Shown here: positions 15,547 to 24,573 of the stretch, piece after piece
Position numbering within the stretch: the stretch's first letter is position 1
Layout of the letters: every line of letters starts with the position of its first letter
Assembly: GCA_028714875.1 (NCBI GenBank)
Contig: JAQTLN010000010.1
Span: 62,001-126,000, forward strand
Reading direction: 5' to 3'
DNA length: 64,000 nucleotides
Source: Gallionellaceae bacterium
GTDB taxonomy: Bacteria; Pseudomonadota; Gammaproteobacteria; Burkholderiales; Thiobacillaceae
Program-made: the position numbers and the translations under genes
The notes under the pieces: model-generated
Told to the model about the DNA's origin: nothing
The model's input: only the letters and a program-made list of their open reading frames with translations
Databases searched by the model: none

Positions 15547-16185
15547 TTACGCTTCAGCTTTTTCGGCTTTGCGCTTGGCTTCCAGTTCATTCGCCTTGGC
15601 GAGCATGGCGTGGATGCCCTTGATGTCTTTGCACTTGTGGGCGATGCCGACGGCTTCGAGCAGGTTGAGGCGCTTGGCCTTGACCAGGCCGAGGGCGACG
15701 CTCTGCATTTCCATCGCCTTCTTGATGCCGGAACCGATGCCGTCCTTGAAGTACAGGGACTGGGTCAGCTTGACTTCGTTGACGCGGCCGGTCTTGGTGC
15801 AGTTATCCCAGAAGGTCTTGGAAAGGTGCTGGGTCGGCTGGTTCTTGGGCGACTGGCCGATGCGGTAGGCATATTCGGCGATGCCGTGCATGACGTGGGT
15901 GACCGGCACCTTGCGCGGGCAGCGCACGTAGCAGTTGTAGCAGGAGGTGCACATCCACATGGAGTTGGATTTCAGCACTTCATCGCGCTTGCCGGCGCGA
16001 ATCATCATGAACAGTTCCTGCGGCGGGTGGTCCCAGCCGGCCTGGAAGTTGGTGGGGCAGGAGCCGGAACAGAGGCCGCACTGCATGCACATCTTGACCC
16101 ACTCGCCCATTTCGGCCTGTTCCTCGATTTCTTTGAGGAAGTTGTTCTGGTACTTGGCCGCCATCTTTTGATTGAGATCGCTCAT
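15547..16185 (-). CDS. hdrC: Heterodisulfide reductase subunit C-like ferredoxin protein (HdrC)
   Basis: A 212-residue iron-sulfur protein. Two [4Fe-4S] motifs are visible: CMQCGLCSGSCP near residues 33-44 and CTSCYNCYVRCP near 79-90. The C-terminal half is helical and lysine-rich, longer than minimal HdrC. It would pass electrons between the flavin subunits QmoA/QmoB and HdrB. AGGAGAAG lies before the ATG. Ten bases separate it from hdrB and fifteen from qmoB. Confidence 0.9.
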   Translation of the reverse strand: MSDLNQKMAAKYQNNFLKEIEEQAEMGEWVKMCMQCGLCSGSCPTNFQAGWDHPPQELFMMIRAGKRDEVLKSNSMWMCTSCYNCYVRCPRKVPVTHVMHGIAEYAYRIGQSPKNQPTQHLSKTFWDNCTKTGRVNEVKLTQSLYFKDGIGSGIKKAMEMQSVALGLVKAKRLNLLEAVGIAHKCKDIKGIHAMLAKANELEAKRKAEKAEA

Positions 16186-16200
16186 CTGTCTTCTCCTGGC

Positions 16201-18456
16201 TTAGAAGCCCTTGAACGGGGAGGGCGGGAAGGACTTGATCAAGGCCGCATAGTCGTTGATCTTCTGCGGCAGGGTGGCGATGTCGGTGATCGCCACTTCC
16301 AGATCCATGACCCGTTCAGTTTCCAGGTTCATGCCCTTGAGGGTGTCGCCCACCTTGGACAGGCGGTAGCGGCCGAGTTCAGAGCCTTTAACGAAGTGGC
16401 ACTGGTACTCCTCGCCGTGCTTGCAGCCCATCAGCATGACGCCGTCGTAGCCGCCATTGAGCGCGTCGGTGATCCAGATGGTGTTGACCGAACCGAGGCA
16501 ACGAATCGGGATGACGCGCACGAAGGGGTCGTATTCGTGGCGGTTCATGGCGGCCATGTCGAGCGCCGGGTAGGCGTCGTTCTCGCAGGCGAGGATCAGG
16601 ATGCGCGGCTTCTCGGCGAATTCGTCGGGTACGTCCACGGCCTTGATCTGGCTGCCGACGGTGTTGACCGAGTAGTTCTCGAAGGAGATCACGCGCACCG
16701 GGCAGGCGCCCATGCAGGTGCCGCAACGGCGGCAACGCGACTCGTTGAATAGCGGGAAGCGTTTTGCGTCCTCGTCGATGGCGCCGAACGGGCATTCCAC
16801 CGTGCAACGCTTGCACTGGGTGCAGCCTTCCAGACGCACGGTCGGGAACGACAGATCGCCGGCGCGCGGGTGGGCCGCCTTGCCGAGACCGGCATTTTCC
16901 ATCGCCTGGATCGCCTTCATGGCGGCACCGGTGGCGTCTTCCTGCGCTTGCGCGATGTCCATCGGGCGGCGCACCGGGCCGGCGGTGTACATGGCGGTAC
17001 GGCGGGTTTCATACGGGAAGCAGATGAAATGCGAGTCGTTGAAGCCGTGCTTGAAGTGCGGCACGTCCGGGCCCTGGCGGTAGGTCAGGTTGAGCACGGA
17101 TTTGGACATCAATTCGACGACATGCTGCTTGGCGCCTTCATCGCCGCCTTCGGCGACGCGGTTGGCCTCGGACAACTGGTCGAGGTCGGGACCGCTGGTG
17201 GGCACCATGCCGGTGGCCAGCACGACCAGATCGGCCTGGGTGTCGACTTCCTCGTTCAGGATCAGGTCCTTGAACTTGACCGAGCAGGCATTGCCGGCGG
17301 CGGACACGTCGGAAACCACGCCCTTGGAGAAGATCACGCCCTTGTTCTGCGCGGAACGGTAGAAGTCTTCGCCGTTGCCGGGGGTGCGCAGGTCGGTGAA
17401 CAGCACCACAGTGTCGATATCGGGGTTGCTGTCCTTGAAGTACATGGCCTGCTTGATGCTGGTGTTGCAGCAGAAGCCGGAGCAGTAGGGCAGGTGAGTG
17501 CCGCTGTTGTCACGCTGGCCGGCGCACTGCACGAACACGACCTTGTTGACCGGCTGGCCGTCGGACGGGCGGCAGATCGGCTTGCCGGCGGCCGCGGCGG
17601 CGCTCGCCAGGGCTTCGAGGCCGGCCTGATCGACCACATTGGGCGATTTGCCGTAGCCGAGTTCGGGCAACTTGTTGGCGTCATACAGGGTGAAGCCGGT
17701 TGCCTGGACGATGGCGCCGATGTCTTCATTGGCCACGCTGCCTGATTCGATGGCGATCTCGACCTTGAAGCGGCCGGGGGCGCCGTCGGTCTTGGCGATG
17801 GTGGCGTTGAGGTAGACCTTGATGTTGGAGTCGGCCTCGATGCGGGCGACCATGTCGCTCACGCCGTTGTCTTCCGGCGCCTTGAACGGCTCACGGGTGG
17901 GCACGCGCTTGTGCAGCTTGGCGGCCCAGCCACCGAGGGCGCCGGTCTTCTCGACCAGGACGACCTTGTAGCCGGCCTTGGAGGATTCCAGCGCGGAGGT
18001 CATGCCGGAAATGCCGCCACCGACCACCAGCAGGGTTTTCACCGCGCCGGTGTTCTGGTTGCCTTGCGGTACCTGCATGGCTTTGACTTCGGCGCAGGCC
18101 ATGCGGACGTAGTCTTCCGCCATGTCCTGGGTGGTTTCACGCGCCGCGTCGGTATCGGGACGAATCCAGATCACACCTTCACGCAGGTTGCCGCGCGAGA
18201 CGGCGATGGTGGGGAAGTTGAACGCATCGGTCTTGGCCCGGCGCGAGCAGGCGCAGAGGGCGGCGTGGGTGACGCCTTCGTTGTCGATGTCGTTCTGTAT
18301 CAGCGCCACGCCTTCGGCGGAACAGAGGAAGTCGTGCTCGCGCACGATGTTCATCTTGCCGGATTTGGTGGCGGCTTTCACGAGGGCGTCGGTATCCAGA
18401 CGGGTACCGATCTCACAGCCCTTGCAGATATATGCAGCGGTCTTTACGTCAGCCAT
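16201..18456 (-). CDS. qmoB: QmoB-type HdrA-like flavin/iron-sulfur subunit
   Basis: A 751-residue HdrA-like protein. An N-terminal region with CKGCEIG and CSAEG/CACS cysteines precedes an FAD-binding fold starting LLVVGGGISGMTSALE near residue 143. A middle part has QCAGQRD and CSGFCC. Two ferredoxin motifs follow, CTQCKRCTVECP and CRRCGTCMGACP. The C-terminal MvhD-like domain contains ACENDAYPALD, RCLGSVNTIWI and MGCKHGEEYQCH. This order (HdrA + ferredoxin + MvhD-like) and length are those of QmoB, which exchanges electrons with APS reductase in sulfur metabolism. GGAGG lies upstream, within the qmoA end; the intergenic gap is three bases. Confidence 0.9.
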   Translation of the reverse strand: MADVKTAAYICKGCEIGTRLDTDALVKAATKSGKMNIVREHDFLCSAEGVALIQNDIDNEGVTHAALCACSRRAKTDAFNFPTIAVSRGNLREGVIWIRPDTDAARETTQDMAEDYVRMACAEVKAMQVPQGNQNTGAVKTLLVVGGGISGMTSALESSKAGYKVVLVEKTGALGGWAAKLHKRVPTREPFKAPEDNGVSDMVARIEADSNIKVYLNATIAKTDGAPGRFKVEIAIESGSVANEDIGAIVQATGFTLYDANKLPELGYGKSPNVVDQAGLEALASAAAAAGKPICRPSDGQPVNKVVFVQCAGQRDNSGTHLPYCSGFCCNTSIKQAMYFKDSNPDIDTVVLFTDLRTPGNGEDFYRSAQNKGVIFSKGVVSDVSAAGNACSVKFKDLILNEEVDTQADLVVLATGMVPTSGPDLDQLSEANRVAEGGDEGAKQHVVELMSKSVLNLTYRQGPDVPHFKHGFNDSHFICFPYETRRTAMYTAGPVRRPMDIAQAQEDATGAAMKAIQAMENAGLGKAAHPRAGDLSFPTVRLEGCTQCKRCTVECPFGAIDEDAKRFPLFNESRCRRCGTCMGACPVRVISFENYSVNTVGSQIKAVDVPDEFAEKPRILILACENDAYPALDMAAMNRHEYDPFVRVIPIRCLGSVNTIWITDALNGGYDGVMLMGCKHGEEYQCHFVKGSELGRYRLSKVGDTLKGMNLETERVMDLEVAITDIATLPQKINDYAALIKSFPPSPFKGF

Positions 18457-18459
18457 GTC

Positions 18460-19743
18460 TTAAACCTCCGCACGGGCAACTTTGTTGACGACCTGGATGG
18501 CGCGCAGCGCGGCGGCGGTCGCGCTTTGCACGGAGCGGTTCACATCCAGCGCATTGGTGGCGCAGCCGGCGCCGAAGATGCCGGCGTTGGCGGGGTCGGC
18601 CATGATGAAGCCGGAAGAGTCGGACATCACCTCGGCGGGGATGTCGATTCCCTTCACGGACGGCTCCATGCCCACAGCCAGTACCACGAGATCGTGGGCG
18701 GTGGCGTAGCGCTTGTAACCTTCGACGTTGACGCCGTTGCAGACCGGGTTGCCTTCCTTGTCCTGGGTGATGCGGGCGACCTTGGACTTCACGAAGGACA
18801 CGTTCGGATTGGCTTGTACCTTCTGGTAGAAGTCCTCGAAACGGTCGATGGCGCGAATGTCGATGTAATAGATGGTGGACTTGCCGGCGTCACCGAAAGC
18901 TTCCTGCACATAATGGGTTTGCTTGAGCGAACCCATGCAGCAGAAGCGCGAGCAATGGCGCAGATGGTTTTCGTCACGCGAACCGGCGCACTGGATGAAG
19001 GCGACGTTCTTGGCTTCCTTGCCGTCAGACGGGCGCAGGATCTTGCCGCCGGTGGGGCCGTGCGGGTCGGCCAGGCGCTCGAATTCGACGTTGGTGATGA
19101 CGTTGGGGAAGCGGTCGTAGCCGTAATAAACGATCTTCTCGGCGGCGTAGGGCTGCCAGCCGGTGGCCCAGACGATGGCGCCAGCATTAAGGCTGATGAC
19201 TTCTTCCTTGTCGTCCAGATTCACCGCGTCGTACTTGCAGGCGGCCTTTGCGCGGTCGGCGTCGGCGGTGCCGATGATGGACGGGTCGATCACGTAGCGC
19301 TGCGGGTAGGCCATGCTGGACGGCAGGTAGGCCGCCTTGATCTTGCCCAGGTTGTAGTTGAAGGCGTCGTCGATCTCGGTCTGAACCGCCTTGCCGCATT
19401 CGCCGCAGGCCGTGCAGTTGGAGTTCACATAGCGCGGCTTCAGCTTCACGGAGACGCTGTAAGCGCCCTTGGTGCCGGAGATGCCGGTCACTTCCGCGAG
19501 GGTGAGTACCTGGATGCGCGGGTTCGCCTTCAAACGGCGCAGATTGATTTCCAGGCCGCAGGTGGGATGGCACATTTTGGGGAAATAACGGTAGAGCTGA
19601 ACGGTACGGCCGCCCAGGTACGGGTTACTTTCCACCAGCACGACTTGCTTCCCGGTTTCGGCCGCTTCCAGAGCGGCTGTCATGCCGGAAATGCCGCCGC
19701 CCACGACCAGAATGGTCTGGTTGGTCGCCACTACAGACGTCAT
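18460..19743 (-). CDS. qmoA: QmoA-type HdrA-like flavoprotein
   Basis: A 427-residue HdrA-like flavoprotein, first gene of the operon. The FAD-binding motif ILVVGGGISGMTAALEAAE is at residues 11-29, followed by NPYLGGRTVQLYRYFPKMCHPTCGLEIN. Cysteine motifs CTACGECGK, QCAGSRDENHLRHCSRFCC and a C-terminal GAGCATNALDV segment are typical of QmoA. The ATG complement at 19741-19743 has GGAGG seven bases upstream. It lacks the ferredoxin and MvhD extensions of QmoB. It should dimerise or stack with QmoB in a complex linking a cytoplasmic sulfur enzyme to the respiratory chain. aprAB is not in the window. Confidence 0.9.
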   Translation of the reverse strand: MTSVVATNQTILVVGGGISGMTAALEAAETGKQVVLVESNPYLGGRTVQLYRYFPKMCHPTCGLEINLRRLKANPRIQVLTLAEVTGISGTKGAYSVSVKLKPRYVNSNCTACGECGKAVQTEIDDAFNYNLGKIKAAYLPSSMAYPQRYVIDPSIIGTADADRAKAACKYDAVNLDDKEEVISLNAGAIVWATGWQPYAAEKIVYYGYDRFPNVITNVEFERLADPHGPTGGKILRPSDGKEAKNVAFIQCAGSRDENHLRHCSRFCCMGSLKQTHYVQEAFGDAGKSTIYYIDIRAIDRFEDFYQKVQANPNVSFVKSKVARITQDKEGNPVCNGVNVEGYKRYATAHDLVVLAVGMEPSVKGIDIPAEVMSDSSGFIMADPANAGIFGAGCATNALDVNRSVQSATAAALRAIQVVNKVARAEV

Positions 19744-20103
19744 GTATCGCCTCCGATGGGTGAGGATTTGCAACTTGGCTTGAAAAAACGGCATGGCGAC
19801 GCCAGATGGTGACCGCCGCCAAAAATAGGCGCGAATGGTACTCGCAAAGCCCCCACCCTCGCGATATTGGTTTAATCGAAAGTTCTTATGAACGAATAGA
19901 CTGGGACTATCTGAGGGAGAGGCCGGGGTATCGGACAGACCGGTGGCTCGCGGGGTGGGGCGACGTGATCGGCGTCGGGCATGGTGAGGTTGCGGCGGCG
20001 AGCCGCGAATGCCTTGATGCGTTGCTTGAACTTTCCCGCATGGCACGCGCGACCGGGGCGCCACAAGGTATTCGTGGCGCGTTCTATCTGCCCGATGCGT
20101 CAC
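19744..20103. other. Intergenic region upstream of qmoA
   Basis: Open frames here show no recognisable protein features. AT-richer DNA at 19858-19900 (TTTAATCGAAAGTTCTTATG) is the likeliest place for the qmo operon promoter on the minus strand. I see no confident -35/-10 pair, repeat or terminator. Confidence 0.4.
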
Positions 20104-21588
20104 TCAGAAGCTGTAACGCACTTCCGAGTAAACGCGGTCTTTGCTATCGAATTGGCCGAACAGCCCGGTTCCGCCAAAAACATCCGCTCCGAATACGGCC
20201 CGCCAGTTTCCGTCAAGCCGCCAGGTAAGCTTGAGTTGGGCGAGCCAGTCGTTCCGGTCGAGGCTGCGAATCAGCAGGATCTTGGGCTCCAGCTTGGGGT
20301 GCAGGGCTTGAGTGCTGAACATGACCGAGACACCGCTCTCTGTCGTGTCCTGGTACAAATCCGGATCATGATTGGGGAACCAGCGCTGATAGAACTGCAA
20401 ATTGAAACGGGTTTCCTCGGGAAAGCTCCACTCCAATCCGATGATGTAATCGAGCATGTCCTGTTTGACCAGCCCATCCACATCACTGGCTCTGTTTACA
20501 TAGGATTGCTTGCCTTTCGTGTAGACCGCCTCCGATTTCAGGACCAGGGGACCAAGATCTTTTCCCAGTGTCGCGCCTATCTGAAGGATTCTGTCGTGCA
20601 TCGGCCGGTAGGCGATGGTCGTGGGCGCGACCAGTTGCCGAGAGAAGGCGGCGGCGGGGTCCTGGGTGCTATAGACGAATCCGGATACATCCCATCCCGA
20701 GGTAATTTGTGAGAGCCGGATGCCATAGGCTGAATTTTTGAGCTGTGTCGGCTTTTCTTCTTCCGCGATATATGAGGTCACACCTGGAAGACTGGGCGGT
20801 GTGAAGGGGTAGAACTCCGCGCCCGGCTTGCCGATGTTTTCGTAGGTCATGTAGGGAATCACGACGGCTTCGGCATGGAAATCGCCGGAAAAATATTCAG
20901 CGCGTCCCGCCCATTGCGGAATGCGCAATATGTCGAATTCCGGGAGCGCAAGTTCTCTCAGATCTTTCGCCGACACGACATCCGCGAAAAACAACCCGAC
21001 CATTTCTCCCCAGATGATGTGCTGGCGGCCCAGGCGGAAGTCCCAGCCACCCCCGGGAAAGTCGATGTAGGCCTCGCGGATGCTGGCTTCCAGGCGTTGG
21101 TTATCTTTTACCTGTGCGTTGTAATAATTACCGAGGTCATAAATGGGGTCATAAATGAAACGCCCACCTAGCTTCCAGGCAAGGCCGCCGTCCGTATTTC
21201 CGGTTGTGGCCAGGTCAAGGGTGTTCCTGAATTTCGACCAGTGTCCGGGCTTTCCATAGGTGTAGGCCAGGTCATTCTGATAGAAGCCGGTAATTATGGT
21301 CGGGTTCGCCGCGTTTCTCTTTTCGCGGCCTTCCGGGCTGGACGTCAGGCGGGTCAGTGAGGGAAGTTGATCCGCTCCCGGCGGCGCCTTGATCGGCCCA
21401 CGTGCTTCATTGGAGGGTGCCGCTGATTCGCCAACAGGTTTGAATAAGCCATCCAGGGATTGCGGCTTGGCGGCGGCGTCGCTCTGCGCATGGGCGGAAG
21501 TGGCGGCGGCAAGCAAAATATAAATCCATATTGCTGGTTGCTTGTGTATGCCGGGTCGCGCCATGCCGGCGTTATTTCCGTGAGACAT
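20104..21588 (-). CDS. DUF1302-type outer-membrane beta-barrel protein
   Basis: A 494-residue protein. A signal peptide (AIWIYILLAAATSAHAQ) is followed by a Pro/Ala-rich linker and many alternating strands rich in aromatic residues. Signatures include GFYQNDLAYTYGKPGHWSK, LRLGRQHIIWGE (FRLGRQHIIWGEMVGLFFADVV) and a C-terminal Phe (SEVRYSF) for Bam recognition. This matches the DUF1302 family of outer-membrane proteins often encoded beside lipid or hydrophobic-compound exporters. It follows the LolD-like ATPase by 13 bases, so they form an operon. The ATG at 21588 is preferred over an upstream GTG or ATG for its position after GGGGC. Confidence 0.8.
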   Translation of the reverse strand: MSHGNNAGMARPGIHKQPAIWIYILLAAATSAHAQSDAAAKPQSLDGLFKPVGESAAPSNEARGPIKAPPGADQLPSLTRLTSSPEGREKRNAANPTIITGFYQNDLAYTYGKPGHWSKFRNTLDLATTGNTDGGLAWKLGGRFIYDPIYDLGNYYNAQVKDNQRLEASIREAYIDFPGGGWDFRLGRQHIIWGEMVGLFFADVVSAKDLRELALPEFDILRIPQWAGRAEYFSGDFHAEAVVIPYMTYENIGKPGAEFYPFTPPSLPGVTSYIAEEEKPTQLKNSAYGIRLSQITSGWDVSGFVYSTQDPAAAFSRQLVAPTTIAYRPMHDRILQIGATLGKDLGPLVLKSEAVYTKGKQSYVNRASDVDGLVKQDMLDYIIGLEWSFPEETRFNLQFYQRWFPNHDPDLYQDTTESGVSVMFSTQALHPKLEPKILLIRSLDRNDWLAQLKLTWRLDGNWRAVFGADVFGGTGLFGQFDSKDRVYSEVRYSF

Positions 21589-21601
21589 TGCCCCTATTTC
21601 C

Positions 21602-22288
21602 TTATGTGACGATCTGTCCATCGCTCAATTCGATTACCCGGTTAGCCATTTCCATAACACGTGGATCATGGGTGGAAAAGATAAACGTCGTGCCTTCCCG
21701 CTGGTTCAACTCACGCATCAACTTGAGTATCTCCTCGCCGGTTTTGCGATCCAGGTTGGCGGTGGGTTCGTCGGCGAGAATGATCTTGGGTTTGGTCGCG
21801 AGGGCGCGCGCGATGGCCACGCGCTGCCGTTGCCCACCGCTCAATTCGTTGGGCCGGTGGCGACCGAAACGCTCCAGGCCGACCACCCGCAAAGCGTGTT
21901 CGACCCGTTCTCGCCGGCTCTCTTTGTTCATGTGCTTTTGCTGTGTGAGGGGATATTCGACATTTTCCCAAGCGGACAGCACAGGTAGCAGGTTGAATGT
22001 CTGGAACACAAAGCCAAGGGTGTTCAGCCTCAGATCCGCGAGCGCATCAGCGGTTTTGTCGCTGACATCCTGTCCCTGTACGCGAATGGCGCCCGAGCTT
22101 GGTGTGTCGATGCAGCCGATCATATTCAACAGGGTCGATTTTCCGCTGCCGGACGGCCCGGCCAGAGCCAGGAACTCACCCTGGTAGACCGTGAGCGTGA
22201 CATCTTGCAGCGCGGTCACCTTCTGCTTGCCCAGCGCGTATACCTTGCTCACCCCTTGCACTTCCACGACGACTTGTTGGTCGGACAT
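21602..22288 (-). CDS. LolD/MacB-type ABC transporter ATPase
   Basis: A 228-residue ABC ATPase with Walker A GPSGSGKST near residue 42, Q-loop FQTFNLLP, signature LSGGQRQR near 144, Walker B IILADEPTANLD and switch His in FSTHD. The LNTLGFVFQTFNLLPVLSAWENVE and ANLDRKTGE features are those of the LolD/MacB/FtsE-like group that drives type VII ABC (mechanotransmission) systems. It should power the two FtsX-type permeases at 23346-25797. The ATG at 22288 is chosen over the GTG six bases upstream because GGAG sits eight bases before it. Confidence 0.9.
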   Translation of the reverse strand: MSDQQVVVEVQGVSKVYALGKQKVTALQDVTLTVYQGEFLALAGPSGSGKSTLLNMIGCIDTPSSGAIRVQGQDVSDKTADALADLRLNTLGFVFQTFNLLPVLSAWENVEYPLTQQKHMNKESRRERVEHALRVVGLERFGRHRPNELSGGQRQRVAIARALATKPKIILADEPTANLDRKTGEEILKLMRELNQREGTTFIFSTHDPRVMEMANRVIELSDGQIVT

Positions 22289-22534
22289 GGCCACTGCTCC
22301 GCGTCAATTTCAGGTTGGTCGTAGCCGGACGCGATGCCGCCAAGGGTTCATCACGTCTTTCTTGCTTGCCGCATCTTAAAGGATAAACGGCCTGTTTCTT
22401 GCGCCCTCCGACGCGCATCCGGGGGCGGGGCCAGACCAATACAGGCCGGAGCTGGCTCGAACCGGGCAATATAATGGGGAACGACCACGCTCCTTCGCGG
22501 TCACCTTTTTCCGCCCTCAAATTGAATGGAGATC

Positions 22535-23326
22535 ATGATGACGACTCTGCCCACGATGTCGCGGCGGCGCGGTATTTACCTGTTAGGCGCGCTGCTGGTA
22601 TCACTTTCCTGGGGTGGACCCGCCGCCGCGGAGGATGTCGATGGCAAGCCCGAGTTTGCCCGGGAAGTGCTCGCCAAAGCGGATCGGATCAGGTTCCCGG
22701 ACGACGGCTTTCAGGTGGATGTCTTGATTACCACGACGGCGCCGGATAGCGAGCCTGAGCAGCGGTCTTATCGGATTCTGTCGAAGGGGAATAGCCAGAC
22801 GCTGGTACAGACCACCGCGCCGGCGGTGGATCGCAATCAGATTCTGTTGATGCGGGATCGTGATCTATGGGCCTTCCTGCCCAATCTGTCGCAGCCGATC
22901 CGCTTGCCGCTGTCGCAGCGGCTGACCGGCCAGGTGGCCAACGGTGATCTGGCGCGCGCGAATTTCGCGGGAGATTACACGCCGAAGATACTGCGCACGG
23001 AAAAGATCGACGGGGAAACGCATTACGTGCTGGAACTTGCCGCGATCGACAACTGGGTCACCTACAGCCGGGTTCTCTACTGGGTCAATGCCAAGAACAG
23101 CCATCCTTACAAGGCCGAGTTCTACGCTTTGTCGGGCCGTCTTCTGAAGGTCTGCCACTACCAGAAATTCAAGCGCATGGGCGGTGGCATACGCCCCAGT
23201 GAGCTTGTGATCGATGATGCCTTGCGCGCGGGCAACCGGTCGCTACTCGAATACTCCAACATGGCCGAGCGCGACCTTGAGGACAAGATATTTGCCAAGG
23301 ACTATCTGAAGAAACTGAGCCGCTGA
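22535..23326 (+). CDS. LolA-like outer-membrane lipoprotein-sorting family protein
   Basis: A 263-residue exported protein with a signal peptide (RRRGIYLLGALLVSLSWGGPAAA). The body AREVLAKADRIRFPDDGFQVDVLITT, SYRILSKGNSQTLVQ, NQILLMRDRDLWAFLPNLSQPIRLPLSQRLTGQVANGDLARANFAGDY and YSRVLYWVNAKNSHPYKAEFYALSG matches periplasmic lipoprotein-sorting family proteins (LolA fold). Such proteins carry lipophilic cargo across the periplasm. It is divergent from the LolD gene and convergent with the permeases; all would act in one export route. Several ATGs are close together (22526, 22535, 22538); GGAG favours 22535 or 22538. Confidence 0.85.
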   Translation: MMTTLPTMSRRRGIYLLGALLVSLSWGGPAAAEDVDGKPEFAREVLAKADRIRFPDDGFQVDVLITTTAPDSEPEQRSYRILSKGNSQTLVQTTAPAVDRNQILLMRDRDLWAFLPNLSQPIRLPLSQRLTGQVANGDLARANFAGDYTPKILRTEKIDGETHYVLELAAIDNWVTYSRVLYWVNAKNSHPYKAEFYALSGRLLKVCHYQKFKRMGGGIRPSELVIDDALRAGNRSLLEYSNMAERDLEDKIFAKDYLKKLSR

Positions 23327-23345
23327 TCCGTTACCTGGACCGGCA

Positions 23346-24557
23346 TCAGATGTTGTGCCGCAGCGCGTCGACGACCTCTAGTTTGGCGGCGCGACGCCCC
23401 GGCAAGATGGCCGCCAGTACGGCGGCCGCCGACCCGGTGAGCATGGCTAGAAGCAGTACCCAGGGAACGATGCGGATACTGGCGGTGTAATCGGCGTTGG
23501 AGCCGGGCGGCGGTGGCATGGGAATGCCCACACTCGAAATCGCCGCGGCGAGAGCCACGCCAACGACGACCCCGGCCACCCCACCCAGCAGGCCAAGCAA
23601 CGCATATTCCTGCATGATCAGTTGGAACAATTTTCGGCGGCGCTGGCCCAGCGCCAGCATGGTTCCGAATTCGCCGGTGCGCTCGTAGACGGCCATATTG
23701 ACCGTGCTCGCGACACTGAGAACCAGCATGACCATGATGATGAACTGCAAAGCGCCGAACTGGCGGCGATAGAGCGCCACGGTCTTTTCATAGAACTCCG
23801 CCAGTTCATGCCACGGTTTGACCTGGAAGCCGAGGGGGCCAAGCTTGGCCCTGGCGGCACTGACGACCTGATCGGTGGCGCTCGTGTCATCCAGCGATAC
23901 GACGATGCTGTGGATGGCGCGCGTATAGAGCAGTTCCTGCGCCGCGGCCTGCGGAATCCTGACGGCGCGGTCGTCGTACTCCTTGAAGAAGGTGCGGAAT
24001 ACGCCGATCACCTGAAATTCCAGTGAGTTCAGCGCGCCTTCCGGGGTGCTGACCAACAGCGTGATATAGCCGCCCGGGCGCAAATGCAGCGCGGCGGCGA
24101 CCCCTTCGCCGACGACCACGCCATAGGCATCGGAATCCTTGAGCTGACGCCCCGCGACGATCGTGGTCGCGCTGCCGAAACTGGCCTCCTTGTCGGACTC
24201 GATGCCTTCGCCCATCACCGGCAAATCGGCGCGGCCGTTGTTGGCCAGTCCGGAGAAATTGACCCGCGTCATCACGTTTTTGACGTGAGGAAGCGACTTG
24301 AGCGCCGCCACGACCGGCTGCGTATCGGAGATCAGGTAACGCGAGGGTTCGCGTTTGCCATATTCGAGATAGCCCTTGCGGTAAACCTGCATATGGCCAA
24401 TGCGGGAGTGGATCGTGGCTTCGCTCAACTGGATGAAGACATCTTCGACAAAGCCGCCGCTGACGATGATCGCGGCGACACCCGAGATGATCGCGGCCAG
24501 GGTCAACGCGGTGCGCAATCGGTTTCTGAAGATGTTGCGAAAGGCGAGCTTGAGCAT
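23346..24557 (-). CDS. FtsX-type ABC permease (MacB/LolC-E class), second of a pair
   Basis: A 403-residue permease with the type VII ABC layout: one N-terminal membrane helix (RTALTLAAIISGVAAIIVSGG), a large periplasmic domain of about 230 residues, and three C-terminal helices. The last region includes VYERTGEFGTMLALGQRRRK, the coupling-helix area typical of FtsX domains, and ends DALRHNI. It is strikingly similar in layout to its neighbour at 24574-25797, which also ends NALRHNI. The two overlap in function as a heterodimer energised by the LolD-like ATPase. It is separated from the neighbour by 16 bases. Confidence 0.9.
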   Translation of the reverse strand: MLKLAFRNIFRNRLRTALTLAAIISGVAAIIVSGGFVEDVFIQLSEATIHSRIGHMQVYRKGYLEYGKREPSRYLISDTQPVVAALKSLPHVKNVMTRVNFSGLANNGRADLPVMGEGIESDKEASFGSATTIVAGRQLKDSDAYGVVVGEGVAAALHLRPGGYITLLVSTPEGALNSLEFQVIGVFRTFFKEYDDRAVRIPQAAAQELLYTRAIHSIVVSLDDTSATDQVVSAARAKLGPLGFQVKPWHELAEFYEKTVALYRRQFGALQFIIMVMLVLSVASTVNMAVYERTGEFGTMLALGQRRRKLFQLIMQEYALLGLLGGVAGVVVGVALAAAISSVGIPMPPPPGSNADYTASIRIVPWVLLLAMLTGSAAAVLAAILPGRRAAKLEVVDALRHNI

Positions 24558-24573
24558 GGTCTGTCTATCTGGA

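Noticed and set aside
15526-19812. Long plus-strand open frames opposite hdrC, qmoB and qmoA
   Set aside because: They mirror conserved iron-sulfur and flavin genes; their Gly/Val/His-rich translations have no family features and no ribosome binding sites.
19806-20228. A 140-codon plus-strand frame upstream of qmoA
   Set aside because: It has no recognised motif, no good ribosome binding site, and overlaps the end of the DUF1302 gene on the other strand.
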